A DNA stretch of 64,000 nt from Nostoc sp. NIES-4103 (GCF_002368335.1 NZ_AP018288.1:4452628-4516627), one strand, 5' to 3'; numbered from the stretch's first letter, positions 52,814 to 62,100 are shown. The notes: generated by a model from the sequence alone, not told the origin. Numbers and translations: made by a program.

Positions 52814-54181
52814 ATGAATAGTCCAGTTTATCAAACTGTGATTGTTGGCGGTGGTTTTACCGGAATATTTACAGCCTTGCACTTGGCTCACCAACATTAT
52901 CCTCGCTCTGTCATTTTAATTGATAAAGATGAACGCTTCTGTTTTAAACCGTTACTTTACGAGTATTTTGATGGCGAGATGGATAGCTTTCAAGTATTAC
53001 CGCGTTTTTCAGAATTACTTAAAGGTAGTGGTGTCATCTTTGTTCAAGATACAGTGCAGTCGATAGACCTGCATCAAAGGGAAGTCAAATTAGCTTCAGG
53101 AAACTTTTACAACTACAGCAACTTAGTATTAGCTTTGGGTAGTGTTACTGGTTATCATCAGGTTGAAGGTGCAAAAGAACACGCCTTTCCTTTCTGGACA
53201 CAACAAGATGCGATCGCTCTTGACCGCCATTTACGTGACTGTTTGCAACAAGCTATCCAAACCGAAGATTTTGAACAACGTCGGCAATTGCTAACAGTGG
53301 TAGTAGTTGGTGGTGGTGCCAGTGGTGTAGAAATGGCGGCCACTTTAGCTGATTTTCTCCCACATTGGTATACCGCTTTAGGAGGCAATTCTAGTGAAAT
53401 TCGTGTAGTAGTGCTTCATCACGGCCAAGCAATCCTTGAAGGCGATATCAACGACCCGCTGCGTTTAATTGCTGAACAGGAATTGAAAAAACGCACTGTA
53501 CCTGTAGAAATGATCCTGGAAGCAGAAGCCACTGCTGTTCATCCTAATTTAATTGAATATAAATACCATGATCAAGTCGAGAAACTACCAACATTCACCA
53601 CAATTTGGACTGCTGGCACTTCTACCCATCCGCTGATTAAAGACTTAGCAATTCCTCCAGAACGTAGGGATCATCATGGCCGCCTCTTAGTTACTCCCAC
53701 TTTGCAACTGCTTGACTTTCCAGAAGTTTTTGCAGGCGGTGACTGTGCAGCAATTCAGGATAAATCGCTACCACCAACAGCCCAGGTGGCTTATCAACAA
53801 GGTGCTGATATTGCTCGTAATTTGAAAGCACTGGCTTTAGGAGAAGACCCCAAGCCAGCCCAGGTTAACATCCGGGGAACTCTGTTGAAGTTGGGGATAC
53901 ATGATGCTGCTGCTAATCTGTTCAATATTTTTGAAGTTGCAGGCGAACCCGCACACTTAATCCGTGAAGGTACTTATTTAACGTTATTGCCAGCTCCAAT
54001 TCATGATTTTCAAGCCACTACTGAATGGCTGGATGAAGAGATTTTTCATCATCACCTTGACCCTCACAATGTCGGCAAAAAAGTCGTGCAAGCTGTGGAA
54101 TTAGTTGGTGCAGGGGTTGTAGGTGTTCTAGTTGCCAGAAGATTACTGCGAATGTTGGGAGATGAGGAGAAAAGGGAGTAG
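52814..54181 (+). CDS. ndb: Type II NADH dehydrogenase (NDH-2-like)
   Basis: 455 residues from ATG 52814 (GGGAGA seven bases upstream; a TTG five codons earlier is unlikely). Two dinucleotide folds: FAD motif VIVGGGFTGIFTALHLAH (about 10-27) and NAD motif VVVVGGGASGVEMAATLADF (about 160-179). FAGGDCAAIQ near 315 and a QQGADIARN helix match NDH-2, which passes electrons from NAD(P)H to quinone without pumping. The C-terminal tail is amphipathic, suiting membrane attachment. It follows the oxidase genes and probably supplies them with quinol. Confidence 0.85.
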   Translation: MNSPVYQTVIVGGGFTGIFTALHLAHQHYPRSVILIDKDERFCFKPLLYEYFDGEMDSFQVLPRFSELLKGSGVIFVQDTVQSIDLHQREVKLASGNFYNYSNLVLALGSVTGYHQVEGAKEHAFPFWTQQDAIALDRHLRDCLQQAIQTEDFEQRRQLLTVVVVGGGASGVEMAATLADFLPHWYTALGGNSSEIRVVVLHHGQAILEGDINDPLRLIAEQELKKRTVPVEMILEAEATAVHPNLIEYKYHDQVEKLPTFTTIWTAGTSTHPLIKDLAIPPERRDHHGRLLVTPTLQLLDFPEVFAGGDCAAIQDKSLPPTAQVAYQQGADIARNLKALALGEDPKPAQVNIRGTLLKLGIHDAAANLFNIFEVAGEPAHLIREGTYLTLLPAPIHDFQATTEWLDEEIFHHHLDPHNVGKKVVQAVELVGAGVVGVLVARRLLRMLGDEEKRE

Positions 54182-54270
54182 GGAGTAATTGTGTTGACTG
54201 ATAACTGATGACTGTCATCTGTCATCGGTCAACAGACTTCTTTTTTGGTTGCTGCTACGCGAACACAATA

Positions 54271-54633
54271 TTACTCTTTCCCCAAATCCAATTGCACTTG
54301 CACTCCATCATTGCCATCCACAGACTGAGCCGCTGGCTGTAATAAAATCGGAGTGTCTGGTAATGATATTGTCTGGTTTAAGCGAAGCCTATTTGGAGTT
54401 GTATTTTTCTTTTCGCTATCGCTGGATATGCTTGTTGGAGTTTTGCTGTCAAAAAATCTCGTGAAGTCTTCTTGGGCTGTTCTATGACCAACCCCTTCTA
54501 GAGAATCACCAGTTAATTTATAGGTTTCGGTGTTTAAGTTGGTTGCTGCTTCTGGTGATTGGGCATGAACCGGGTGTCCTAAGCTTGCAGAAGCTACCAG
54601 AATTGTCAAAACGGTAACAATTTTAGCGTTCAT
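54271..54633 (-). CDS. Hypothetical secreted protein
   Basis: 120 residues. Signal peptide MNAKIVTVLTILVASASLG with HPVHAQ cleavage region. The mature part is polar, rich in Thr, Asn, Ser and Gln, and without motif; one TYKLTGDSLEGVGHRTAQED block looks structured. Probably exported to periplasm or surface. No family recognised. It points away from NDH-2. Confidence 0.6.
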   Translation of the reverse strand: MNAKIVTVLTILVASASLGHPVHAQSPEAATNLNTETYKLTGDSLEGVGHRTAQEDFTRFFDSKTPTSISSDSEKKNTTPNRLRLNQTISLPDTPILLQPAAQSVDGNDGVQVQLDLGKE

Positions 54634-55137
54634 TAGTTTTATCCCAATTCTTTTTTGTTAGTTGTTATTATTCTCTCAACAAAATATTTGTGCGGCCTAA
54701 TAGTATCTATTATTAGTATGACTTATTTTACTAAGATAATGTTATTTAAGGAAATTAGGATTGTCAATAATCTTGATTCTCTCCTATACAAGATAAACAG
54801 ACGAAATACGATTCTGGCAATGATGTAAAAATATCTCAAAAGCCAACATTATATTTATAAATATGAAGAATAAATAAATTAAATTTGCGAGTTTTTTTAG
54901 TAGCGATCGCAATTCCTGATTCATCTTGATTGCAGAGTGTGACTTGGCTTTGATGCAAAGAAGGCAAAAGCGATCGCTTTCTACAGTACTAAATAGTCAT
55001 ATCTTGCACCGGCCTCTCAATAATTGTAGGGTGGGCAATGCCGACAACGTAATAATCACGGTTTGAGCAAAGTTGAGCGCATTGCCCACCGCTGTGTAAT
55101 TGCAATTAGCCCAGAAATTCATTTCCTGGCTGATAAA
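54634..55137. other. Intergenic region between secreted protein and P450
   Basis: About 500 bp. Two HIP1 octamers (54904 and 54972 regions). Inverted repeat GGTGGGCAATGC (55030-55041) / GCATTGCCCACC (55079-55090), a sequence common in cyanobacterial intergenic DNA. No gene seen. Confidence 0.7.
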
Positions 55138-56517
55138 TTACACACCAACAGGAGTACTTGCCCGCTTTAATAGAGGTTTTGCTACCATCTGCATTCCTGC
55201 TGGTGCGGCTAAAGTTAAACCACGGCGCACCGGACGCACTGGACGCTTATTCACCAGAGATACTTGATACTGCGATAGAATCGTTGCCAATGCAATTTTC
55301 ATTTCATATTGGGCAAATGCTAAACCAATACAGCGGCGATTTCCCCCACCAAACGGTAAATATTCATATGGGGAAAATTGCCTTTCTAAAAAGCGTTCTG
55401 GTTTAAACTGCTGGGAATTTGGGTAAACTTCTTCGCGGTGGTGTGCTAAATAAATACTGGGAATTATTACTGTGCCCACAGGCAATTTGTAGCCCATAAT
55501 TTCAATTGGTGATTTCACAACCCTGAAAAAAGCACTCATCACAATAGGATATAATCGCAAAGTTTCTTGACAAACTGCTGTGAGGTAGGGAAGTTTAGCA
55601 ATGCTACTTGGTTCTGGGTTAGCACCAAGGCTATCCATTTCCTGTAGTAATTTTTCACGCACTTGTGGTAACTGATCAAGCCAGTAAAAAGCCCATGTCA
55701 ACGCCGAAGCTGTAGTTTCATGTCCCGCAATCAACATTGTCATTAATTCATCGCGTAACTCTGCGTCTGACATCGGCTGTCCATCATCATAACGAGCAGA
55801 GATTAATAAACTAAGGATATCTTGGCGATTTTGTTCGGATTCAGCCCGACGTTGTTGAATTACAGCATAAATAAGTTGATCAATTTGTTGTAACAAGCGT
55901 ATAGTTCGCCCCCAAGGACTCCATGCACCTAAATCTTTTTGCAAAAAACTAAAAAATAACATACCAGACATGAGGGGAGAACCTGTAAATTCTAATACAG
56001 AAGTTAGCGATCGCCGCAGTTCTTCAAATAGTGGCCCCTCATCTACACCAAATACCACCCGTAAAATTACCCGTAAGGTGATTTCTTGCATCGACATCCG
56101 TATATTAAAGGGTTTGCCAGTTTTCCATTCATTACTAACCTGCTGAGTGATTTCACGGATAGTCTCACCATAAGTCCGCATTCTTTCACCGTGAAAAGGA
56201 GGTGTTAATAATTGGCGTTGGCGCTGATGGCGATCGCCATCAAGTAAAATTAGAGAATTATCACCAAGCAAAAATCGTAAAATTCCATTTCCCCTGCCAG
56301 ACTCAAAGTAGCTAGCATCAGCAGTAAAAATCTCTTCTAGCGCTTGGGGATGACTAAAGTACACAAGATGCGTCTCCCCACTTCCCCAGATGGTGAAGTT
56401 GTCACCATAGACTTTGGCAAAATCCTCTAAATACTGCACTGGCTGAGTAATAAACTTGAAGAGTCGCAATAAGCGGTGCATTCTTGCCCCATCAGGCAAA
56501 CTGTTAGTTACTGTCAT
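55138..56517 (-). CDS. Cytochrome P450, CYP110-like
   Basis: 459 residues, complete. I-helix AGHETTAS (about 262-269), K-helix ETLRLYP, PERF block KPERFLERQFSPYEYLP, and the heme-binding FGGGNRRCIG with the axial cysteine (about 391-400). CYP110 is the main P450 family of Nostocales; members hydroxylate fatty acids or terpenes. Start LPDGARMHRLLRLFKFITQP is typical of the family. No ferredoxin gene is adjacent. The substrate is not given by the sequence. Confidence 0.93.
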   Translation of the reverse strand: MTVTNSLPDGARMHRLLRLFKFITQPVQYLEDFAKVYGDNFTIWGSGETHLVYFSHPQALEEIFTADASYFESGRGNGILRFLLGDNSLILLDGDRHQRQRQLLTPPFHGERMRTYGETIREITQQVSNEWKTGKPFNIRMSMQEITLRVILRVVFGVDEGPLFEELRRSLTSVLEFTGSPLMSGMLFFSFLQKDLGAWSPWGRTIRLLQQIDQLIYAVIQQRRAESEQNRQDILSLLISARYDDGQPMSDAELRDELMTMLIAGHETTASALTWAFYWLDQLPQVREKLLQEMDSLGANPEPSSIAKLPYLTAVCQETLRLYPIVMSAFFRVVKSPIEIMGYKLPVGTVIIPSIYLAHHREEVYPNSQQFKPERFLERQFSPYEYLPFGGGNRRCIGLAFAQYEMKIALATILSQYQVSLVNKRPVRPVRRGLTLAAPAGMQMVAKPLLKRASTPVGV

Positions 56518-56584
56518 AAGCTGTTGTGAGAATTAATGGCTTATAGTTCTATCTTTACGAGTTTTTTTCTGTTCATACCGAAGA

Positions 56585-56815
56585 AAAAGGGAATAGGGCA
56601 TAGGGCATAGGGCATTGGGCATTGGGAAAGATTTTCCTAGTCACCAGTCCCCCCTTCGGGGTGACGCTCCTTCGTCGCTAACGCTGCGCTAACGTCAGTC
56701 GCTTATGGGGGAGACCACGCCAGATGCTCCACTTGGGGAAACCCCAAGACCGCACTGGCTCCCCAAGACCGCGCTGACTCACCAGTCACCAGTCCCCAGT
56801 AATTACGAATTACGA
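56585..56815. repeat. Heptamer repeats with nested GC-rich palindromic element
   Basis: GGGCATA/GGGCATT units (56592-56625), then a GC-rich element (56650-56785) with TTCGGGGTGACGCTCC, CAGTCGCTTATGGGGGAGAC and ACCGCGCTGACTCACC, then CCAGTCC units. The core shares its blocks with 4333-4515 and 20665-20712. Together with flanks it fills 56518-56876; no gene. Confidence 0.85.
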
Positions 56816-56876
56816 ATTAGTATGAAGTAAGCGCACAAAGCGGTATATTCATTTATGGCAGCATCGGAAGTAAGCA

Positions 56877-57509
56877 GTGCCGAAAATCATCGCTATTCTC
56901 AACGGTAAAGGAGGAGTCGGTAAAACGACTACCGCCGTCAATTTAGCTGCACAGTTTGGGAAACAAAAAAAAGTTCTTCTCGTTGATGCAGATATTCAAG
57001 GTTCTGCCAGTTGGTGGGTTGGGCGGAATCAGAATGGTATGGGATTTGATTTATCCCAAGAAACCAACCCCCAACTTTTAGGTGATTTACGAAAAATAAA
57101 AGGTTACGATTTAGTAGTGGTAGATACACCTCCGGCGCTGCAATCTGAAGCATTAGCGGCAGTAGTAGCGATCGCAGATTATCTCGTTTTGCCTACACCA
57201 CCAGCAGCAATGGATTTAGCTGTTCTCGTTGAGACAGTCAAAACAGCAGTCGTTCCTGTGAAAATCCCTCATCGGGTACTATTGACTAAAGTTGATATGC
57301 GGAGTGTAGGCGAAGCAATAGAAGCACAAAACACTCTCCAGCGGCTAGGAATTCCTGCTTGCAAAGCTTTTATCCGTGCCTACAAAGCCCACGAAAGAGC
57401 AGCACTAGAGGGTGTGGCGATTACTCAATGGCGAGGAAAGAATGCTAAAGAAGCAGAATCAGACTACCGCCGCGTGGCTGATGAACTACAGCGTGATTGG
57501 AGGAAATAA
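56877..57509 (+). CDS. ParA-family ATPase (McdA-like candidate)
   Basis: 210 residues from GTG 56877 (GGAAG seven bases upstream). Deviant Walker A KGGVGKTTTAV (about 11-21), DADIQGSASWWVGR (Walker A'), and VVVDTPPA (Walker B). Short, with no N-terminal DNA-binding helix-turn-helix, so it is of the small ParA/MinD-like cargo-positioning class. The gene overlaps the next by one base (TAATG), a two-gene unit. The small-ParA class plus the coiled-coil partner ending in a Trp-containing tail fits the McdA/McdB carboxysome-spacing system; a plasmid-type partition remnant is the alternative. Confidence 0.8.
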   Translation: MPKIIAILNGKGGVGKTTTAVNLAAQFGKQKKVLLVDADIQGSASWWVGRNQNGMGFDLSQETNPQLLGDLRKIKGYDLVVVDTPPALQSEALAAVVAIADYLVLPTPPAAMDLAVLVETVKTAVVPVKIPHRVLLTKVDMRSVGEAIEAQNTLQRLGIPACKAFIRAYKAHERAALEGVAITQWRGKNAKEAESDYRRVADELQRDWRK

Positions 57510-58087
57510 TGGTTAAGAAACGTTTGTCTGATTTATTACAAGAAGAAGCACAAAAATTGACACCAACTGAAGAATCTGCGATCGAAGTTGATGCTGTAGA
57601 AATTACCGAACAGGATACTTCAACAGCTGACGAATCAGCAACGTCGGCATCTGAACCAAATTCTACAAGGCGTACTAACCCTACTAAAGCTGATCTAGAA
57701 GTTACTATCAAAGAGTTAAAAGAAACCCTAGAACAATCACAGAAAAAGGAAAAAACCCTTCAGCAAAAAGTTACAGATTTACAATCAGCTTTATCTGAAC
57801 AGCAAGCAACCGCAGAACGGCTCACAAAAGAGCTTAACGAAGCCAAAAATACAGCCCTACAGCTTGCAGATGCTAATTCTAAACTAATAGAAGAAAATAA
57901 TTCTTTAAAACAAGAAAAGGAAAATAAAGCAGCGGTAAAAGAAAAAGAAAATAAATCATCAATTCAAGTAAGAGAAAAATATCATCCAAGCGATTACAGA
58001 AAATCACACCGGATATCTGAAAAACTGCCAGAAGCACCAAAAGATACTAATGATGATTTTTCGTCTAATACTTGGTTGTATGATTAG
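57509..58087 (+). CDS. Coiled-coil partner of ParA (McdB-like candidate)
   Basis: 192 residues from ATG 57509 (GGAGG six bases upstream). N-terminus MVKKRLSDLLQEEAQKL; then an acidic, Ser/Thr-rich, probably disordered part (18-70); a long coiled coil (about 72-150: DLEVTIKELKETLEQ, LTKELNEAKNT); then a basic region and the ending NTWLYD with a lone tryptophan. This order, and a tryptophan near the extreme C-terminus, recalls McdB. I cannot confirm it without a profile search. It has no cysteine or enzymatic motif. Confidence 0.7.
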   Translation: MVKKRLSDLLQEEAQKLTPTEESAIEVDAVEITEQDTSTADESATSASEPNSTRRTNPTKADLEVTIKELKETLEQSQKKEKTLQQKVTDLQSALSEQQATAERLTKELNEAKNTALQLADANSKLIEENNSLKQEKENKAAVKEKENKSSIQVREKYHPSDYRKSHRISEKLPEAPKDTNDDFSSNTWLYD

Positions 58088-58089
58088 GC

Positions 58090-58304
58090 GGGGGAGCTTT
58101 CGGAGCAGGGGCGATGGGGAGATGGGGAACTCGGGGCCCCCACGACCGCTCGTGAGGAGCCACTGCGTTGCGGTGAGGGAGTCGCAGTCTTGGCGGTTTC
58201 CGGCGATTGCGAACTCCCGAACCCGAAGGGGGGTTCCCCCCGTTGAAGCACGTGGCGTTGGGGATTAGGGGCAATGGGGAGCAGGGGAGAATAACTCCTA
58301 ACTC
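58090..58304. repeat. Heptamer repeats and GGGGCCCC palindromic element
   Basis: Contains GGGGAACTCGGGGCCCCCA (58117-58136 region) followed by CGACCGCTCGTGAGGAGCC, then CGGTGAGGGAGTCGCAG, and ends in CTCCTAACTCC units. The GGAACTCGGGGCCCCC block recurs at about 61124 and 63736. No gene here. Confidence 0.85.
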
Positions 58305-59210
58305 CTAACTTTTGATTGCTGAATCATACCGAAATTCTAAAAGATGTTTGGCAGTGATTTCTGGTTGTTCTAAATGAGGAACATGCCCAGACTCTTGAAT
58401 CCAAATTAATTGACTTTGGGGAATTGCTCTTTTAAATCGCTTAGCATCTTTCGTGCCTAAAATTCTATCAGAATCACCCCACAAAATTAAAGTTGGTTGC
58501 ATAATTTCAGAAAGCTTTTTAAATCTGAAAGCAGTGTAACCACCACTTTTAGTAAAAGCAATCAAAGCTTGGCTCCAACTTTCCATTTGTAGGTGTAATG
58601 CTCCACAATTGAGAGCATCCACAGTTGCAAGACTAGGGTTTTTGTAAGCAGTACGAGAAATGCGATCGCGGACTTTGGGATTACGCAAAAATTCAGTTGC
58701 TAAATAACCCAACGGGGGAAACATCAATTTGCTTAATGGTGAACCCCCCTTCAACCCAGTACTATCAATCAACACCAATTTCTGCACCACTTCTGGGTAA
58801 GTGAGAGTGAAATCAATCGCTGCTGCACCACCCATTGATGCACCTACCAAAATTACAGGTTGGTTAATGAGAGTTTTCCAGAAATAATATAGATGGGTTT
58901 TGATAGCAGTGGGGCTAAACTGTATCCCTGCAACTCTGTGTGTAAAGCCAAAACCCAGCAAATCCACTGCCCAAGCTTCATTATCAACTGCCAACAGTGG
59001 CAACAGGCGACGGAATTCTAATACAGAACTGTCAAAGCCGTGGATTAATAAAATTGGTGTACCACCACTACCCAGACGTGCATAGGTTGTGGTAATCGGT
59101 TGACTAGTTAGGGGAGTTGCGATCGCTTGACATTGAATACTTTGAGCTAGAGCGATCGAGGCAGATTCTGTCAGTTGCCCAACTGCGGTAGGTAAAAAGC
59201 TTGGAAACAT
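58305..59210 (-). CDS. Alpha/beta-fold hydrolase
   Basis: 301 residues. LLIHGFDSS is the oxyanion hisGly block, VGASMGGAAA the nucleophile elbow (Ser near 144), WGDSDRIL the acid (Asp near 250) and ESGHVPHLEQP the catalytic histidine (near 277). A cap region lies at about 175-230. The family includes esterases, haloperoxidases and enzymes of carotenoid or lipid turnover; the substrate is unknown. The N-terminal 25 residues are hydrophobic but not a clear signal. It converges with the ParA unit. Confidence 0.88.
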   Translation of the reverse strand: MFPSFLPTAVGQLTESASIALAQSIQCQAIATPLTSQPITTTYARLGSGGTPILLIHGFDSSVLEFRRLLPLLAVDNEAWAVDLLGFGFTHRVAGIQFSPTAIKTHLYYFWKTLINQPVILVGASMGGAAAIDFTLTYPEVVQKLVLIDSTGLKGGSPLSKLMFPPLGYLATEFLRNPKVRDRISRTAYKNPSLATVDALNCGALHLQMESWSQALIAFTKSGGYTAFRFKKLSEIMQPTLILWGDSDRILGTKDAKRFKRAIPQSQLIWIQESGHVPHLEQPEITAKHLLEFRYDSAIKS

Positions 59211-59607
59211 AAATTTAGTTTACCAAAACAGGGTGTGAGGTGTCGGGGAGAAATCTAGTAGTCTGCCAAAATTTTTTGACAGGTTGGGAAAAAGAGGAAG
59301 AGAAAAAGGGGAAAGGATTTTAACCCTTCCCCTTTCCCCTTTGCCCAATCTACACCTGTCAAAATTTGTGTGGTGAAGTACTAGCACTAGTGAAATGGAA
59401 TATACAGCAACTACTTTCCAGTATCGAAAAATAAAAAAGATGTATGGAAAGACCCACCCTTAAATTTGTGTAGCCACGAATTAAGTACCATAACTTAATA
59501 AAATTAATATTATTGACGTTCGGTCATAGTTGCAGATTTCGCCTACGCTCGAATTAGAGGCGCTTTTTGTCAGGCGTTAAATTTTCGTAGCGAATCAAAC
59601 ACTTGCC
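59211..59607. other. Intergenic region before the copper ATPase
   Basis: Nearly 400 bp. 59262-59375 forms nested inverted repeats: TTTTTTGACAGGT versus ACCTGTCAAAATT, inside which GGGGAAAGG faces CCTTTCCCC. It may be a MITE or hairpin. The rest should carry the ATPase promoter and any metal-responsive operator; none identified. Confidence 0.55.
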
Positions 59608-62100
59608 ATGCCACTTGTCACAAAAACGAAGCTTGCCCCAGAACTAACCCCTACCTCAGAGAAAATTATTCTGGATGTTGGGGGTATGAAGTGTGCTGGG
59701 TGTGTCAAAGCTGTAGAGCGACAGCTGACCCAACATCCAAAAGTCAAGAGTGCCTGTGTGAATCTGGCTACCGAAGTAGCAGTTGTAGAGTCAGAAATTG
59801 GTGCAGTAGATCCCGATGCCTTGGCAAAGCAATTGACAGCAGCCGGATTTCCCACCCAACCCCGGAAAGCCAGTGAAACAGGCGTGACCCTAGAAGACCC
59901 AGAACAAAGACAGCGCCAACAGATGCAGTCTGCTATGAAGCAGTTAATAGTTGCTTTCGTGCTGCTGGTTTTGTCGGGAATGGGACATTTTGGCAACATC
60001 GGCAGCTCGATATTGCCAGCATTGAACAACATTTGGTTTCACTGTGGACTAGCAACAGTAGCATTACTAATTCCTGGTCGCCCAATTTTAGTAGATGGCT
60101 GGCTTGGTTGGCGGCGCAATGCGCCCAACATGAACACTCTAGTGGGATTGGGAACGCTGACAGCCTACATTGCTAGTTTGGTAGCGCTACTGTTTCCCCA
60201 AATGGGTTGGGAGTGTTTCTTTGATGAACCAGTGATGATGCTAGGCTTCATTCTGCTGGGAAGAACATTAGAGCAACAAGCTAGGGGAAGGGCCGCCGCA
60301 GCATTTAGACAATTGCTGGCACTCCAACCACAGGTAGCACGATTGATTGCCAACCCAGACCCAGAAAAATTAGCAGTGGGATCAAATAGTATAGAAATTC
60401 CTGCTGAGCAAGTGCGGGTTGGTGAATGGTTGCAGGTATTGCCAGGAGATAAAATCCCCGTTGATGGTGAAATTCGTTTTGGACAGACAACGGTAGATGA
60501 GTCGATGCTGACTGGGGAAGCAGTGCCAGCAATCAAGCAACCAGGAGATGTGGTAGCAGCCGGAACCATCAACCAGTCGGGAGCGATCGCAATTCAGGCA
60601 ACCCGTACTGGCAGCGATACCACTTTAGCCCAAATTGTTGCCTTGGTAGAAGCCGCCCAAACTCGGAAAGCACCTGTACAAAAACTAGCAGATACTGTAG
60701 CCGGTTACTTTACCTACGGTGTTTTAACGGCTGCTGTGTTGACATTTGTGTTTTGGTACTTTTTCGGCACTCACATCTGGCCTGATGTCACCATGTCAGG
60801 CAGTATGGAAATGATGAGCCACGCCGCACATAATGCCCACCAGATGCCGCCTAATCCCCACTCCCCACTGTTAACCAGCTTAAAGCTAGCGATCGCAGTT
60901 ATGGTTGTTGCTTGTCCTTGTGCTTTGGGACTTGCTACACCAACAGCTATTCTTGTAGGCACTGGTATCGGCGCAGAACGAGGTTTATTAATCAAAGGTG
61001 GTGACGTACTAGAAAGAGTCCACCAACTCGACACAGTAGTTTTTGATAAAACTGGCACTTTAACTACTGGTAATCCCACGGTGACAGATTGCCTGACGGT
61101 CGAGGAATTGGGGACTAGTGACTGGGGAACTCGGGGCCCCCGCGACCGCAGGGAGTGGGGATTAGGGGTAATAGGTACTGGGGATCAAGAAAACAAGCAC
61201 AATAATCAATTCCCAATTCTCAATTCTCAAACTTTAATGCAACTGGCAGCAGCAGTAGAAAGCGGCACTCATCATCCCCTAGCAAAAGCGATTCAGCAGT
61301 CAGTGCAACGGCAAGAGTTATCCATTCCAGATGCTGTAGATTTTCACACCGAACCAGGACTAGGGGTATCTGCGGTAGTAGAGAATATAAATGTAATTTT
61401 GGGTAACTCAGACTGGTTAAGTTGGCACGGAATTTCTATAGATGACGATGTACAACAAGTAGCTTTCAAACTGGCAGCAGCTGGGAAAACTGTTGTTTAC
61501 ATAGCAGTTGGGGGAACTTTAGCCGGACTCATTGCTGTTCAAGATACCCTCAGATCCGATGCTCAAACCACAGTAGACAAGTTACGTGAGATGGGTTTAC
61601 GGGTCATGCTGCTCAGTGGCGATAGATTAGAAGCAGCTAGTGCCATAGCCAAACAACTGGGACTAGATAGCAATTGTGCGATCGCAGGAGTTCCTCCAAG
61701 CAAAAAAGCCGCTGTCATCCAAGAATTACAAGCCAATGGCTGTACAGTCGCCATGATTGGCGATGGCATCAATGATGCTCCAGCTTTATCCCAAGCAGAT
61801 GTGGGAATTGCCTTACACTCAGGGACTGATGTCGCAATGGAAACTGCTGAAATTGTGCTGATGCGCGATCGTCTCAACGATGTTGTCGAATCAATTCGCC
61901 TCAGTCGTGCTACCTTCAACAAAATCCGCCAGAACTTATTCTGGGCTTTCGCATATAATACAATCGGCATTCCTCTAGCCGCAGGTGTTTTGTTACCAAG
62001 TTGGGGTTTTGTCCTTAGTCCATCTGGCGCTGCTGCTTTAATGGCTTTTAGCTCAGTTAGCGTTGTGACTAACTCGCTGTTACTACGACGGCTGGCTTAA
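59608..62100 (+). CDS. Copper-type P1B ATPase (CopA/PacS/CtaA-like)
   Basis: 830 residues, longer than the usual 745-760. One N-terminal metal domain with GGMKCAGCVKAVE (C-x2-C), P-type core with TGEAVP, ACPCALGLATP (CPC metal site), FDKTGTLTTGNP (phospho-Asp), HHPLAKAI and MIGDGINDAPAL. A His/Met-rich loop HAAHNAHQMPPNPH lies before the CPC helix. About 42 extra residues (LGTSDWGTRGPRDRREWGLG onward) sit between the phosphorylation and nucleotide parts, encoded by repeat DNA at 61105-61230. Pumps copper across the thylakoid or plasma membrane. Export versus import is not decided by sequence. Confidence 0.93.
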   Translation: MPLVTKTKLAPELTPTSEKIILDVGGMKCAGCVKAVERQLTQHPKVKSACVNLATEVAVVESEIGAVDPDALAKQLTAAGFPTQPRKASETGVTLEDPEQRQRQQMQSAMKQLIVAFVLLVLSGMGHFGNIGSSILPALNNIWFHCGLATVALLIPGRPILVDGWLGWRRNAPNMNTLVGLGTLTAYIASLVALLFPQMGWECFFDEPVMMLGFILLGRTLEQQARGRAAAAFRQLLALQPQVARLIANPDPEKLAVGSNSIEIPAEQVRVGEWLQVLPGDKIPVDGEIRFGQTTVDESMLTGEAVPAIKQPGDVVAAGTINQSGAIAIQATRTGSDTTLAQIVALVEAAQTRKAPVQKLADTVAGYFTYGVLTAAVLTFVFWYFFGTHIWPDVTMSGSMEMMSHAAHNAHQMPPNPHSPLLTSLKLAIAVMVVACPCALGLATPTAILVGTGIGAERGLLIKGGDVLERVHQLDTVVFDKTGTLTTGNPTVTDCLTVEELGTSDWGTRGPRDRREWGLGVIGTGDQENKHNNQFPILNSQTLMQLAAAVESGTHHPLAKAIQQSVQRQELSIPDAVDFHTEPGLGVSAVVENINVILGNSDWLSWHGISIDDDVQQVAFKLAAAGKTVVYIAVGGTLAGLIAVQDTLRSDAQTTVDKLREMGLRVMLLSGDRLEAASAIAKQLGLDSNCAIAGVPPSKKAAVIQELQANGCTVAMIGDGINDAPALSQADVGIALHSGTDVAMETAEIVLMRDRLNDVVESIRLSRATFNKIRQNLFWAFAYNTIGIPLAAGVLLPSWGFVLSPSGAAALMAFSSVSVVTNSLLLRRLA

